A program made the position numbers and the translations under genes. The notes beneath the pieces were generated by a model. It made no database searches. It worked only from the letters and a program-made list of their open reading frames with translations, and was not told the origin of the DNA. A stretch of 64,000 bases of DNA from Methylobacterium sp. J-048 (GTDB lineage: Bacteria; Pseudomonadota; Alphaproteobacteria; Rhizobiales; Beijerinckiaceae): the NCBI RefSeq assembly GCF_022829515.1, contig NZ_JAKSYL010000137.1, forward strand, positions 62,001 to 126,000, written 5' to 3'. This document shows, one piece after another, positions 21,674 through 30,551 of this stretch (its first letter is position 1; every line of letters starts with the position of its first letter).

Positions 21674-22942
21674 TCAGCGACCCAACAGACCGGCCAGATG
21701 CGCGACGAGGCGGCGGGCGACCTCGTCCTTGCCGAGGCGCGGCCAGGTCTCCAGCGTGCCGTCGCGGTGGATCAGGTGGACCGTGTTGTCGGTCCCGCCC
21801 ATGACGCCGCCCGCGGCCGAGACGTCGTTGGCGACGATCAGGTCGCAGCCCTTTCGGGCGATCTTGGCCCGGGCGTGGTCCAGCACCGTGTCGGTCTCGG
21901 CGGCGAAGCCGACCACCAGGGGCGGGCGCCCGGATTCCCGGTGCGAGACGGTGGCGAGGATGTCGGGATTCTCCACGAGCGGCATCGGGGCCGGGCCGCT
22001 GCCGTCCTTCTTGATCTTCTTCGAACCGGCCTCGGTCTCGGGCCGCCAATCGGCGACCGCCGCGGCGAAGATCGCGATGTCGGCGGGCAGGGCCGCCTCG
22101 ACGGCGACCAGCATCTCCCGGGCGGTCTCGACCCGGACGACGCGCACGCCTGCGGGATCCGGGATCGACACCGGCCCGGAGACCAGCGTCACGGTCGCGC
22201 CGGCCTCGGCGGCGGCGGCCGCGATGGCGTGACCCTGGCGGCCGGAGGAGCGGTTGGCGAGGTAGCGCACCGGGTCGATCGGTTCGTGGGTCGGCCCGGA
22301 GGTCACCACTACCCGCCTTCCGGCGAGCGGGCGGGCGGACGCGCTCGAGCGGCCCGACAGGAAGCCGAGACCCGGAGCTTGCGCGCCGGCCTCGTCCAGC
22401 ATCCGCTCGACGGCGTCGGCGATCTCGTTGGGCTCGGCCATGCGGCCGGGGCCGGTCTCGGCCTCGGCCATCCTGCCGGCATTGGGGCCGACCAAGCGCA
22501 CGCCGTCGCCCTCCAGGGTGGCGCGGTTGCGCCGGGTCGCCGGATGCGCCCACATCTGCACGTTCATGGCCGGGGCGATCAGGATCGGCAGGGTGGTGGC
22601 CAGCAGGATCGTGGTCGCGAGGTCGGCAGCGTGGCCGCCGGCCATGCGGGCCATCAGGTTGGCGGTGGCTGGCGCCACCACCACGGCATCCGCCTGCCGG
22701 GCCAGCTTGATATGGCCGATATCGGCCTCCTCGGCCCGGTCGAACAGGTCGGTATGGGCTCGCTCGCCGGCGAGCGCCGCTGCGGCGAGCGGCGTCACGA
22801 ATTCCTGCGCGCCTGCGGTCAGTACCGGGCAGACGCTGGCACCGCGCTCGCGCAGGCGCCGGATCAGGTCGAGGGCCTTATAGGCCGCGATGCCGCCGCC
22901 GATGACGAGCAGGATCCGGCGGTTGGCGAGGGTCTCGGTCAT
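21674..22942 (-). CDS. coaBC: Bifunctional phosphopantothenoylcysteine decarboxylase / phosphopantothenate-cysteine ligase
   Basis: CoaBC carries out two consecutive steps of coenzyme A synthesis: joining cysteine to 4'-phosphopantothenate, then flavin-dependent decarboxylation. The 422-residue product starts with the CoaC flavoprotein domain (IGGGIAAYKALDLIRRL; PAMNVQMWAHPATRRN near 115-130). The CoaB ligase domain follows from about 210 (VVTSGPTHEPIDPVRYLANR, then SSGRQG). KKIKKDG near 320 fits the conserved Lys region of CoaB. Length is normal. It follows uppS by 51 bases on the same strand. Confidence 0.96.
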   Translation of the reverse strand: MTETLANRRILLVIGGGIAAYKALDLIRRLRERGASVCPVLTAGAQEFVTPLAAAALAGERAHTDLFDRAEEADIGHIKLARQADAVVVAPATANLMARMAGGHAADLATTILLATTLPILIAPAMNVQMWAHPATRRNRATLEGDGVRLVGPNAGRMAEAETGPGRMAEPNEIADAVERMLDEAGAQAPGLGFLSGRSSASARPLAGRRVVVTSGPTHEPIDPVRYLANRSSGRQGHAIAAAAAEAGATVTLVSGPVSIPDPAGVRVVRVETAREMLVAVEAALPADIAIFAAAVADWRPETEAGSKKIKKDGSGPAPMPLVENPDILATVSHRESGRPPLVVGFAAETDTVLDHARAKIARKGCDLIVANDVSAAGGVMGGTDNTVHLIHRDGTLETWPRLGKDEVARRLVAHLAGLLGR

Positions 22943-22993
22943 GGCTGGAAGCCTCTGCCTGAGGCATCGCGCCCGTCAAGCGGGCGCAGGCGT

Positions 22994-23716
22994 TCAGGCC
23001 GCCGCCGGGACCGCCGCGGTCTTCAGGCCGCCGAAGCGCCGGTCCCGGCGGGCGAACTCGGCCACCGCGGCGGCGAGGTCGTCGGCGCCGAAATCGGGCC
23101 ACATCCGGTCGGTGAAATGGAGTTCGGCATAGGCCGCCTCCCAGAGCAGGAAATCCGACAGGCGCTGCTCGCCGCCGGTGCGGATCACCAGGTCGACGTC
23201 GACTGGCGAGCCGTGCATCTGCCCGGCGACCAGCGCGCCAAAACTCTCGCGGGTGGCGTCGCCGCCCTGGAGGCGCTGCGCCGCCGCGATGATCGCGTCC
23301 CGGGCCGAATAGTCGACGCAGATGCGCAGGTGCAGGCGGGTGCCGGACGCGGTGGCCTCCTCCGCGGAGGCGATCGCCTCGGGGATGCCGCGGGGCAGGC
23401 GGTCGCGCCGGCCGACGACGCTGAGCCGGGTCCCGGTGCGGGCGAGCCGCTGGGTCTCGTTGCGCAGGTAGGAGCGCAGCAGCCGCATCAGGCCGCCGAC
23501 CTCGTCGTCCGGCCGCTGCCAGTTGTCGGCCGAGAAGGCGTAGAGCGTGAGCGTGCCGATGCCGAGATCCGGGCAGGCCTCGGCGGTCCGCCGGATCGCC
23601 TCGACGCCGCGATGGTGGCCGGCCAGCCGCGGCAGGCCGCGCTGCGTCGCCCAGCGCCCGTTGCCGTCCATGATGATCGCGGCGTGCAGCCCCCCCGGCC
23701 CCGCTTCGCTTTGCAT
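22994..23716 (-). CDS. uppS: Isoprenyl transferase (undecaprenyl diphosphate synthase type)
   Basis: This enzyme makes the C55 lipid carrier used in peptidoglycan and polysaccharide synthesis by adding isopentenyl units to farnesyl diphosphate. The product has 240 residues. The conserved cis-prenyltransferase start AAIIMDGNGRWATQRGLPR follows the first residues, and RTGGEQRLSDFLLWEAAYAE is near the C terminus. ATG 23716 was chosen because GGGAG lies eight bases upstream; ATG 23734 is in frame without a good site. It follows the winged-helix regulator gene by 77 bases and precedes coaBC. Confidence 0.93.
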   Translation of the reverse strand: MQSEAGPGGLHAAIIMDGNGRWATQRGLPRLAGHHRGVEAIRRTAEACPDLGIGTLTLYAFSADNWQRPDDEVGGLMRLLRSYLRNETQRLARTGTRLSVVGRRDRLPRGIPEAIASAEEATASGTRLHLRICVDYSARDAIIAAAQRLQGGDATRESFGALVAGQMHGSPVDVDLVIRTGGEQRLSDFLLWEAAYAELHFTDRMWPDFGADDLAAAVAEFARRDRRFGGLKTAAVPAAA

Positions 23717-23793
23717 CGTAAAGTCTCCCGGCATGGGCGTAGCGTTGAGGTTTAAGCGGTTTGCGTTGACAATCTCTGCGCGATCCGGCGGTC

Positions 23794-24180
23794 TCAGGCC
23801 GGTTTCGTGGCCGGATCGAGGCCGCGCACCCCGCCCTCGGGACTTCGCTCCGCCGCCACGGCCGCGTCGCGCACCACCTGCTCGAGCACCCCGAGATAGC
23901 CGATGAAACGCCTGCGCCCGGTCGGCGTCATGCGGCAGATCGTCTGCGTTCGGTTGAGGGAAAACCCCTTCTCCAGGCTCACCAGTTCGGCCTCGCTGAG
24001 AACGGCGAGGTGCCGGCTCAGGTTGCCGTCGGTCAGCCCGCACAGGCGCTTGAGATCGGGGAAGGGCAGGCCCTTGGGATGGGCCACCAGGGAGGTGAGC
24101 ACGCTGAGCCGCGCGCGCTCGTGGATGATCCGGTCGAGCCCCTCGTAGGAGAAGCGCCCGTCGTCGCGGTCAGAGGTCAT
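23794..24180 (-). CDS. Winged-helix transcriptional regulator (HTH_34-like)
   Basis: The product has 128 residues from ATG 24180. The core IIHERARLSVLTSLVAHPKG leads to the helix-turn-helix CGLTDGNLSRHLAVLSEAEL and the wing VSLEKGFSLNRTQTICRMTP. This is the pattern of small ArsR/PadR-like regulators of the HTH_34 family. No Cys metal site is visible. Its start lies inside the end of the membrane-protein gene (11-base overlap), so the pair is translationally coupled. The regulator may control that gene, which is inference. Confidence 0.85.
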   Translation of the reverse strand: MTSDRDDGRFSYEGLDRIIHERARLSVLTSLVAHPKGLPFPDLKRLCGLTDGNLSRHLAVLSEAELVSLEKGFSLNRTQTICRMTPTGRRRFIGYLGVLEQVVRDAAVAAERSPEGGVRGLDPATKPA

Positions 24181-24787
24181 CGTCGAACGCCCGGGCGCCG
24201 CGATGGATGATGCCGGCCAGCCAACCCTGGCCGACCAGGAAGGGGAGCCCCATCGCCCAGGGCGACAGGGCATGCGTCTCGGCCGCGATCGCCAGCACGG
24301 CCAGGCCGGTGAGCAGGTACCAGGCGCCGACCCCCTGGACCGCCCGGGGCAGGATCCGCGCCGAGGCGAACAGGCCGAGGCCGACCAGGACCTGCCACAG
24401 GCCGGGCAGCATCCAGACCTCGCCGGGGGCGAAGCGGGCGATCACCAGGGCGAGGCAAGCCCCGGTGCCGGCAGCCGGCAAAAACACCTCGATGGCGTTC
24501 CAGACCATCGCGTCGGCGAGGCCGGAATGAAGCCGGCGGCTGCGCCGGACCGCCTCGACGCCGATCAGCGCGAAGGCCACCAGGGCGGCGGCGATCCAGA
24601 GGCCGAAGAACAGGACCGGCCGCACGGCCGGATCGCCGAGCCAGAGGGCCTGGCCGACCGCGCAGGCGAGCGCCAAGCCGCCCGTGCCGGCGACCGTGGC
24701 CGCGCCCAATCCGCGGAACGCCGTCTCGCGGGCGATCTGCGAGCGGATCGCGACGATGTCGGCCAACGCCTTGTCCAGGTCCTGCAT
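24170..24787 (-). CDS. Multi-pass membrane protein coupled to a winged-helix regulator
   Basis: The product has about 205 residues from ATG 24787, with GGGGGC about 10 bases upstream. A short N-terminal amphipathic helix (MQDLDKALADIVAIRSQIAR) is followed by about six hydrophobic segments and a charged tail (RGARAFDDDL). No transport or enzyme motif is recognised. The gene overlaps the HTH_34-like regulator downstream, an arrangement common for membrane proteins of unknown function paired with such regulators. Confidence 0.75.
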   Translation of the reverse strand: MQDLDKALADIVAIRSQIARETAFRGLGAATVAGTGGLALACAVGQALWLGDPAVRPVLFFGLWIAAALVAFALIGVEAVRRSRRLHSGLADAMVWNAIEVFLPAAGTGACLALVIARFAPGEVWMLPGLWQVLVGLGLFASARILPRAVQGVGAWYLLTGLAVLAIAAETHALSPWAMGLPFLVGQGWLAGIIHRGARAFDDDL

Positions 24788-24945
24788 GAGCTTCAGCCCC
24801 CGCGCTGCATCATGCTTTGCACCGCAAAGTACCCACCGGCTCCGGTCACCGCAAGCCAATTCGCCCGGTCATCATGGCGAATTTTCTCAGCATCGGGGCG
24901 GATGGTTGAGGCCAATGCACGGTGAATTCTACCTAAGAGTTGTAA

Positions 24946-25431
24946 TTACCCATCTTCCCGACGGAGACTGTCGATATCGAGCCGGGCCGTGACCATCCGC
25001 AGGGCGCCGTCCGGGTCGCGCGGCCACTCCGCCTCCGGCCGGTCCCGGTAGAGCTCGACGCCGTTCCCGTCGGGATCGCGCAGGTACAGCGCCTCGCTGA
25101 CGCCGTGGTCGCTGGCGCCGTCCAGGGCAATGCCGGCGGCCTCGACCCGGCGCAGGGCATCCGCCAGGGCGGCCCGGGTCGGGTAGAGCAGGGCGAGGTG
25201 GTACAGCCCGGTGGTGCCCGGCGCCGGCGGCTGGCCACCCAGGCTCTCCCAGGTGTTGAGCCCGATATGGTGGTGGTAGCCCCCGGCCGCGACGAAGGCG
25301 GCGCGCTCGCCGTAGCGCTGGGTCAGGCCGAGGCCGAGCACGTCGCAATAGAAGCCGAGCGCCCGGTCCAGGTCGGCGACCTTGAGGTGGACGTGGCCGA
25401 TGCGGGTCTCTGGATGGATCGGTGCGGTCAT
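24946..25431 (-). CDS. VOC-family protein (glyoxalase/extradiol dioxygenase-like)
   Basis: The product has 161 residues. ATG 25431 has an AGGAG site six bases upstream. The single vicinal-oxygen-chelate fold shows [20 protein letters not shown] with a first metal-ligand His, [10 protein letters not shown] in the middle, YHLALLYP in the second half, and [11 protein letters not shown] near the end with a ligand Glu. The length fits a two-module domain similar to CatE/BphC-like proteins, but the substrate cannot be told. It is divergent from uvrB, 81 bases away. Confidence 0.85.
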   Translation of the reverse strand: MTAPIHPETRIGHVHLKVADLDRALGFYCDVLGLGLTQRYGERAAFVAAGGYHHHIGLNTWESLGGQPPAPGTTGLYHLALLYPTRAALADALRRVEAAGIALDGASDHGVSEALYLRDPDGNGVELYRDRPEAEWPRDPDGALRMVTARLDIDSLRREDG

Positions 25432-25460
25432 CGAGAGCTCCTGTCGTGGAAGCCGGAAAA

Positions 25461-25475
25461 CTCCGCGCCGCGGAG
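25461..25475. promoter_or_regulatory. Dyad between divergent VOC and uvrB genes
   Basis: CTCCGCG-C-CGCGGAG is a perfect dyad with 7-base arms in the 81-base gap between two divergent genes, flanked by AAAA and GGTTT. It could be an operator or simply GC-rich chance. I looked for the alphaproteobacterial LexA box (GTTC-N7-GTTC) in this gap and did not find it. Confidence 0.25.
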
Positions 25476-25512
25476 GGTTTCTCGCGGCGCATGCGCGGCC
25501 CATATTGATCCC

Positions 25513-28266
25513 ATGCCTTCTCCGAAGAACATGCCCGCTCCGAAGAAACCGCGCGCCGTGTCCGTCTCGGCCTCGTCCGCCAAGGCGTCGAAGCCCGAGT
25601 TGAAGCCGCTCGATACCTATCTGGCCGAGTTGCTGAACCCGGCGCTGAACCGCAACCGGCCGCCGCCGATCGCGCCGGAGCCCGAGAAGCCTCGTCCGGG
25701 CAAGCCGAAAGGCCGCGCAACCAAAGGCGGCAAGGCTGCAACCGGCCCGGTGGAGAAGGGCGGCAACGGCTTCGCCGAGGCGCCGCAGGCCGGCTACACG
25801 CTCGGCGACGCGGCCGAGGTCGATCCGCGCCTCGCCCAGGCGCTCGGGCTGACACCGCCGGAGGACGGGCCGGCGCCCGAGGGGGCCGACCTGCCGGATC
25901 CGGGCGGCGACGGCGGCGCCTCGGCGACCGTGACGGCCCTGGAGCGGCTGCTGATCGAGGGCAACCCGCTGTTCAAGGACGGCCAGACCTGGGTGCCGCA
26001 CCGGCCGGACCGGCCGCAGAAATCCGAAGGCGGCCTCCGGTTCACGCTGAAATCCGAGTTCGAGCCGGCCGGCGACCAGCCGACCGCCATCGCCGAACTG
26101 GTCGGCGGCATCAGCGCGCTGGAGCGCGACCAGGTCCTGCTCGGGGTCACCGGCTCGGGCAAGACCTTCACGATGGCCAAGATCATCGAGCAGACCCAGC
26201 GCCCGGCACTGATCCTCGCCCCGAACAAGACCCTGGCGGCGCAGCTCTACGGCGAGTTCAAGTCGTTCTTCCCGGACAACGCCGTCGAGTATTTCGTCTC
26301 CTACTACGACTATTACCAGCCCGAGGCTTACGTCCCGCGCTCGGACACGTTCATCGAGAAGGAATCCTCGATCAACGAGCAGATCGACCGGATGCGCCAC
26401 TCCGCCACCCGCGCCCTGCTGGAGCGGGACGACGTGATCATCGTCGCCTCGGTGTCGTGCATCTACGGCATCGGCTCGGTCGAGACCTACACGGCGATGT
26501 CGTTCACCGTGACGCTCGGCGAGAAGATCGAGCAGCGCCAGCTCGTGGCCGACCTCGTGGCCCTCCAGTACAAGCGCATCCAGGCGGATTTCGCCCGCGG
26601 CACCTTCCGGGTGCGCGGCGATTCGATCGAGCTGTGGCCGGCCCACCTGGAGGATCGCGGCTGGCGGATCGGGATGTTCGGCGACGAGATCGAGTCGATC
26701 GTCGAGTTCGACCCGCTCACCGGCAAGAAGATCGCCGAGCTGAAATTCGTGAAGGTCTACGCCAATTCCCACTACGTCACGCCGCGGCCGACGCTGCAGC
26801 AGGCGATCAAGGGCATCAAGAACGAGCTGAACGGCCGGATCGAGGAGCTGACCAGGATGGGCCGGCTGATCGAGGCCCAGCGCATCGACCAGCGCTGCAC
26901 CTTCGACATCGAGATGATCGAGGCCACCGGCGCCTGCAACGGCATCGAGAACTATTCGCGCTACCTCACCGGCCGCCGGCCCGGCGAGCCGCCGCCGACC
27001 CTGTTCGAGTACCTGCCCGACAACGCCCTGGTTTTCACCGACGAGAGCCACGTCACCGTGCCCCAGATCGGCGGCATGTACCGGGGCGACTTCCGCCGCA
27101 AGGCGACGCTCGCCGAATACGGCTTCCGCCTGCCGTCCTGCCTCGACAACCGGCCGCTGCGCTTCGAGGAATGGGACGCGATGCGGCCGCAGACGGTCCA
27201 CGTCTCGGCGACGCCCGGCAAGTGGGAGATGGAGCGCACCGGCGGCGTCTTCGCCGAGCAGGTGATCCGCCCCACCGGCCTGGTCGATCCGGTGATCGAG
27301 ATCCGCCCGGCGCGCGCCCAGGTCGACGACCTGCTGGGCGAGGTCAAGGCGGTCTCCCAAGCCGGCTACCGGACGCTGGTGACCACGCTGACCAAGCGCA
27401 TGGCCGAGGACCTCACCGAGTACCTGCACGAGAACGGCGTGCGGGTGCGCTACATGCACTCCGACATCGACACCCTGGAGCGCATCGAGATCATTCGCGA
27501 TCTGCGGCTGGGCGCGTTCGATGTCCTCATCGGCATCAACCTGCTGCGCGAGGGTCTCGACATCCCGGAATGCGCCCTGGTTGCGATCCTCGACGCCGAC
27601 AAGGAGGGCTTCCTGCGCTCCGAGACCTCCCTGGTCCAGACCATCGGCCGGGCCGCCCGGAACGCCGACGCGCGCTGCATCCTGTACGCGGATTCGATCA
27701 CCGGCTCGATGGAGCGGGCGATGGCCGAGACCGAGCGGCGGCGGACCAAGCAGCTCGCCTACAACGCGGAGCACGGCATCACGCCCCAGAGCGTGAAGCG
27801 CGGGATCAGCGACATCCTGAACAGCGTCTACGAGCGCGACCACGTCCAGGTCGATACCGGCCTGGCCAAGGACGCGATCACCGTGGGCCACAATCTCAAG
27901 GCGGTGCTGGCCGACCTGGAGAAGCGGATGCGGACGGCCGCCGCGGATCTCGACTTCGAGGAGGCGGCGCGCCTGCGCGACGAGCTCAAGCGCCTCCAGG
28001 CCACGGAGCTGCTGGTCTCGGACGATCCCATGGCCCGGCAGGGGGACGTGGAGCGCGAGGCCGGCAAGTACGGCCGCAAGGCGCCCCGGGGCGCGGGCGG
28101 CACCCGGATCTCCAAGCCCGACCTCGACAATATGGGCCCGGGCACCGACCGGGAGATGCCGGCCGACGCGGTGCCGTGGCAGGATCGGCCCAAGCCGCGC
28201 TCGACGCAGGGGCTCGGCGGCCAGAAGCCGAAATACAAGGGCGGGGGCGGGCGGAAGCGGGGCTGA
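25513..28266 (+). CDS. uvrB: UvrABC system protein B (excinuclease subunit), with long N-terminal extension
   Basis: UvrB is the damage-verifying helicase-like subunit of nucleotide excision repair. From ATG 25513 the product has 917 residues against about 670-730 usually. The conserved core begins near 173 with [20 protein letters not shown]. Walker A GVTGSGKT is at 211-218, the beta hairpin region includes [20 protein letters not shown], and the UvrC-binding UVR motif ([16 protein letters not shown]) is near the C terminus. The first 170 residues are Lys/Pro/Ala-rich and unlike the standard protein. A Gly/Lys-rich tail ends the protein. Confidence 0.96.
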   Translation: MPSPKNMPAPKKPRAVSVSASSAKASKPELKPLDTYLAELLNPALNRNRPPPIAPEPEKPRPGKPKGRATKGGKAATGPVEKGGNGFAEAPQAGYTLGDAAEVDPRLAQALGLTPPEDGPAPEGADLPDPGGDGGASATVTALERLLIEGNPLFKDGQTWVPHRPDRPQKSEGGLRFTLKSEFEPAGDQPTAIAELVGGISALERDQVLLGVTGSGKTFTMAKIIEQTQRPALILAPNKTLAAQLYGEFKSFFPDNAVEYFVSYYDYYQPEAYVPRSDTFIEKESSINEQIDRMRHSATRALLERDDVIIVASVSCIYGIGSVETYTAMSFTVTLGEKIEQRQLVADLVALQYKRIQADFARGTFRVRGDSIELWPAHLEDRGWRIGMFGDEIESIVEFDPLTGKKIAELKFVKVYANSHYVTPRPTLQQAIKGIKNELNGRIEELTRMGRLIEAQRIDQRCTFDIEMIEATGACNGIENYSRYLTGRRPGEPPPTLFEYLPDNALVFTDESHVTVPQIGGMYRGDFRRKATLAEYGFRLPSCLDNRPLRFEEWDAMRPQTVHVSATPGKWEMERTGGVFAEQVIRPTGLVDPVIEIRPARAQVDDLLGEVKAVSQAGYRTLVTTLTKRMAEDLTEYLHENGVRVRYMHSDIDTLERIEIIRDLRLGAFDVLIGINLLREGLDIPECALVAILDADKEGFLRSETSLVQTIGRAARNADARCILYADSITGSMERAMAETERRRTKQLAYNAEHGITPQSVKRGISDILNSVYERDHVQVDTGLAKDAITVGHNLKAVLADLEKRMRTAAADLDFEEAARLRDELKRLQATELLVSDDPMARQGDVEREAGKYGRKAPRGAGGTRISKPDLDNMGPGTDREMPADAVPWQDRPKPRSTQGLGGQKPKYKGGGGRKRG

Positions 28267-28345
28267 CCGCCTACGTCAGGTCCTGACGGGCTACACAGGT
28301 CTCGGTCGTAGCCGCGGTGATGCCGTAGGCGTAGGAGGCGCGAGT

Positions 28346-28441
28346 CCCCTCTCCCGTGCGGGAGAGGGACAGGGTGAGGGATGCGCTTTATCCGGAAAGA
28401 CCTGATCCCTCACCCCAACCCTCTCCCGCTCGGGAGAGGGG
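28346..28441. repeat. Large REP/BIME-like palindrome downstream of uvrB
   Basis: Two arms, about 28346-28382 and 28405-28441, are near reverse complements. Each contains its own small hairpin (CCTCTCCCG facing CGGGAGAGG) followed by a GGGTGAGGGAT or ATCCCTCACCC segment. The whole unit lies 80 bases after the uvrB stop and could act as terminator or mRNA stabiliser. CTCTCCCG-type dispersed repeats are common in GC-rich Proteobacteria (family knowledge). Only one full copy was noticed in this window. Confidence 0.75.
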
Positions 28442-28499
28442 GTGCGTCGAGCCCTGCAGGAGCGACTGCGGCTCAGACCCGTATATAGGCCCGCAGCCT

Positions 28500-28718
28500 T
28501 CAGGCGGCCCGGTCGTCCCGGCCGGCATAGCGGCTCGCCACCGCCTCGCCCTCGTCCACGAGCGCCTCGGCGATCCGGAGCGCGAGGGCGTTGCAGGCCT
28601 CGTCATAGGCATGCGGATCCGCCTGGACGGCCGCCCGCGTCACCGCGCCGACCCGGTCGCGGACGATCTCGCGGGCGATACGCAGGGCATCGGCGAACGG
28701 CTCATAGGGGCGCGGCAT
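28500..28718 (-). CDS. Small hypothetical protein, probable general-stress gene
   Basis: The product has 72 residues from ATG 28718, with GGAG eight bases upstream. It is soluble and mostly helical (PFADALRIAREIVRDRVGAV, then ACNALALRIAEALVDEGEAVA). I recognise no family. A GGAAC-N17-CGTT element at 28768-28793 on the same strand stands at the right distance to transcribe it, which would place it in the PhyR/EcfG general stress regulon (inference). The ankyrin gene is divergent on the other side of this promoter. Confidence 0.65.
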   Translation of the reverse strand: MPRPYEPFADALRIAREIVRDRVGAVTRAAVQADPHAYDEACNALALRIAEALVDEGEAVASRYAGRDDRAA

Positions 28719-28767
28719 GGTCGTCGCTCCGACGGCGTCGGGACAGGATGGCCCGGGTGGCGGCTGC

Positions 28768-28793
28768 AACGGCCATCCGGGCGAAAACGTTCC
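28768..28793 (-). promoter_or_regulatory. Candidate EcfG (general stress sigma factor) promoter
   Basis: Read on the minus strand, GGAAC (28793-28789) is followed after exactly 17 bases by CGTT (28771-28768). GGAAC-N16/17-CGTT is the known PhyR/EcfG-dependent promoter consensus in Methylobacterium and other Alphaproteobacteria. Transcription would begin near 28760, about 40 bases before the ATG of the 72-residue protein. Both boxes match the consensus perfectly. Confidence 0.65.
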
Positions 28794-28860
28794 CGGGGGA
28801 TGCTGGACAGGATCGTGGTCCCGTCCCAGATCGGCCGATGGTTGAATCAGGCGAGCGACG

Positions 28861-29394
28861 ATGAATCCCGAGACGAACACGCCCCCGGTGCTCGACGACG
28901 AGACCCTGGCCTTCGCGGGCCGGGTCTTCCAGTACGCCCGGATGGGCCATGCCGAGGAGCTGGCCGAGTTGTTCGGTCAGGGGCTTCCGGCCAACCTGCG
29001 CAACGACAAGGGCGACAGCCTGCTGATGCTCGCCGCCTATAACGGCCAGGCGGACGCGACCCGGGTGATCCTGGAGGCCGGCGGCGACCCGGAACTCGCC
29101 AACGACCGCGGCCAGACCCCGCTGGCTGGCGCCGCCTTCAAGAACGAGATCGTGATCGCCCGGCTGCTGCTCCGGCACGGCGCCGCGGTGGACGGCACCG
29201 GCACTGGAACCCGCACCGCCCTGATGACCGCGGCGATGTTCGACCGCACCGAGATGGTCGCCCTGCTGCTCGAGCACGGTGCCGACCCGGATTACCGCGA
29301 CGCCTCCGGCCAGAGCGCCGCCGACATGGCCCGGGCCATGGGCGCCCAAGCGACACCAGGGCAGCTCGACGCGGCGGCACGGCCGGCGGGGTGA
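28861..29394 (+). CDS. Ankyrin-repeat protein
   Basis: The product has 177 residues and no signal peptide. Three to four ankyrin repeats fill residues about 50-165: GDSLLMLAAYNGQADATRVI, then RGQTPLAGAAFKNEIVIARL, and TRTALMTAAMFDRTEMVALL with the usual GADP turns. Such small soluble ankyrin proteins bind other proteins; the partner is unknown. It is divergent from the 72-residue stress-type gene, so the 142-base gap may hold shared regulation. Confidence 0.9.
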   Translation: MNPETNTPPVLDDETLAFAGRVFQYARMGHAEELAELFGQGLPANLRNDKGDSLLMLAAYNGQADATRVILEAGGDPELANDRGQTPLAGAAFKNEIVIARLLLRHGAAVDGTGTGTRTALMTAAMFDRTEMVALLLEHGADPDYRDASGQSAADMARAMGAQATPGQLDAAARPAG

Positions 29395-29438
29395 GGGTCA
29401 GGGAGTGTTGGCAGGCGCCGCCGGGACGACGGCGAGGG

Positions 29439-29903
29439 TCAGGCCGACCTTTGCTTCAAGAGCAGTTGGATCGCCAACGCCACGCGATCCCTGACGGGCG
29501 CAGACCCGAGCTTTGCGATACCCTCTTCGGCCAGTGCAATAACCGCGAGGGCATCGGCACGGGTCACGCGATGCGTCGGGTCATAATCCGCACTGTGTCG
29601 CTGGACCATAAGCCCCTGAAAGATGTCGCCGACCTGGATCAACTCGGGCGGGAACCCGAGGCTGCGCAGCTGTTTACAGGCATTCTTGACGTCCCCGTGA
29701 TTCAGGGCGCGATACGCGTGCCGCCATGCCTTGTCGGGGCGGTCCCGCCCCGTGCCGACAAGCCGATCCGCACATTCTTTCGCGAGCGCATGGAAGAGCG
29801 CGTAATAGGCTGTGCTGATCGCGCGCTTGAGATCCGACTGCCGCGGTTTGCCGAGATGCGCCCGCGCCAATCGCCGAGCAGTCCCGAGAAGCTCTCGGCT
29901 CAC
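29439..29903 (-). CDS. HEPN-like domain protein, second gene of a two-gene module
   Basis: The product has 154 residues from GTG 29903. The segment DLKRAISTAYYALFHALAKE resembles the first long helix of HEPN proteins, and MVQRHSADYDPTHRVTRADA resembles the conserved R-x2-ADYD region of the second half. A strict RNase-type Rx4-6H motif is not clear to me, so nuclease activity is unproven. Its start overlaps the stop of the upstream partner (GTGA). HEPN proteins of this size act as toxins or nucleic-acid-linked partners in two-gene modules (family knowledge). Confidence 0.65.
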   Translation of the reverse strand: MSRELLGTARRLARAHLGKPRQSDLKRAISTAYYALFHALAKECADRLVGTGRDRPDKAWRHAYRALNHGDVKNACKQLRSLGFPPELIQVGDIFQGLMVQRHSADYDPTHRVTRADALAVIALAEEGIAKLGSAPVRDRVALAIQLLLKQRSA

Positions 29904-30199
29904 CGCGGGCCGCGCGGCTCAGGCGTGGCTTCCGGCACCTTGTGCCTTATGTAGGCGAAGCGCGGCTCTTTTAGTTCAAACAGCTTGTCATTGAGCTTCG
30001 TGAGTGCCTCGGAGGCCACCTTGAAATCCGGCTCGGCTTCGGGATCCCGATAATGGACGTTGACGAGGATGACGGGGTCCCCATCGGCATCCTCGGAGTC
30101 GATGACCTCGACCTCGCTGACACCAAAACGGCCAAGCTCCTGCCGAATGACGGCTTCGATCGCAGCCTGTAGCGTCGGGGAGATTTCAGTACCGATCAT
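29900..30199 (-). CDS. Partner of the HEPN-like protein, function unknown
   Basis: The product has 99 residues from ATG 30199. It has an N-terminal helix (TLQAAIEAVIRQELGRFG), then a beta-rich middle (EVEVIDSEDADGDPVILVNV), and a helix (SEALTKLNDKLFELKEPRFA). It lacks the GSx10DxD motif of MNT nucleotidyltransferases, which are the classical HEPN antitoxins. The four-base overlap with the HEPN-like gene shows tight coupling. By position it is the candidate antitoxin or regulator, which is inference. Confidence 0.55.
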   Translation of the reverse strand: MIGTEISPTLQAAIEAVIRQELGRFGVSEVEVIDSEDADGDPVILVNVHYRDPEAEPDFKVASEALTKLNDKLFELKEPRFAYIRHKVPEATPEPRGPR

Positions 30200-30551
30200 G
30201 TCCGTGCCCTACCGCGCATGAGGACGATCCACGTTCGAAACAGATATCGGGCCAAAGATGATCGTAGCATAGATGCCGGTGCGGGTCGTCGATCGCTGTC
30301 CGAATGGGATGATGAATCCAGGACGTCGAACCGATCTGTTCTCCGAAGCTTTCCAGGCGATCCGCTGCGGCGATCCCATCGAGGATGGAAACTCGGTGCG
30401 ACGACTGCAATGCGAAGACGAGCCAAAGGCATGGGCGCCGTTCGATCTTGCCCGGGATGGCGAGGGCCCTGCGGGTTTAGGAGGCCGCGCATTGTGTTCG
30501 CGTGCCAAGCGCGTGAATGACTAGAGAAACGACACATAAGAAGGAAACGCC
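30200..30551. other. Intergenic region upstream of the PQQ dehydrogenase-like gene
   Basis: This 352-base gap lies between divergent genes and should hold promoters for both the HEPN module (minus) and the PQQ gene (plus). It is less GC-rich than the flanking housekeeping genes. Several overlapping frames of 60-110 codons cross it on both strands, but none has recognisable residues or a good ribosome-binding site. Confidence 0.35.

Noticed and set aside
25432-27891. Minus-strand frame extending the VOC gene to 981 codons, opposite uvrB
   Set aside because: The VOC protein starts at 25431 with a good AGGAG site. The extension is antisense to uvrB.
26457-28286. 609-codon plus-strand frame overlapping uvrB
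   Set aside because: It is an out-of-phase shadow of uvrB with Arg/Pro-rich translation.
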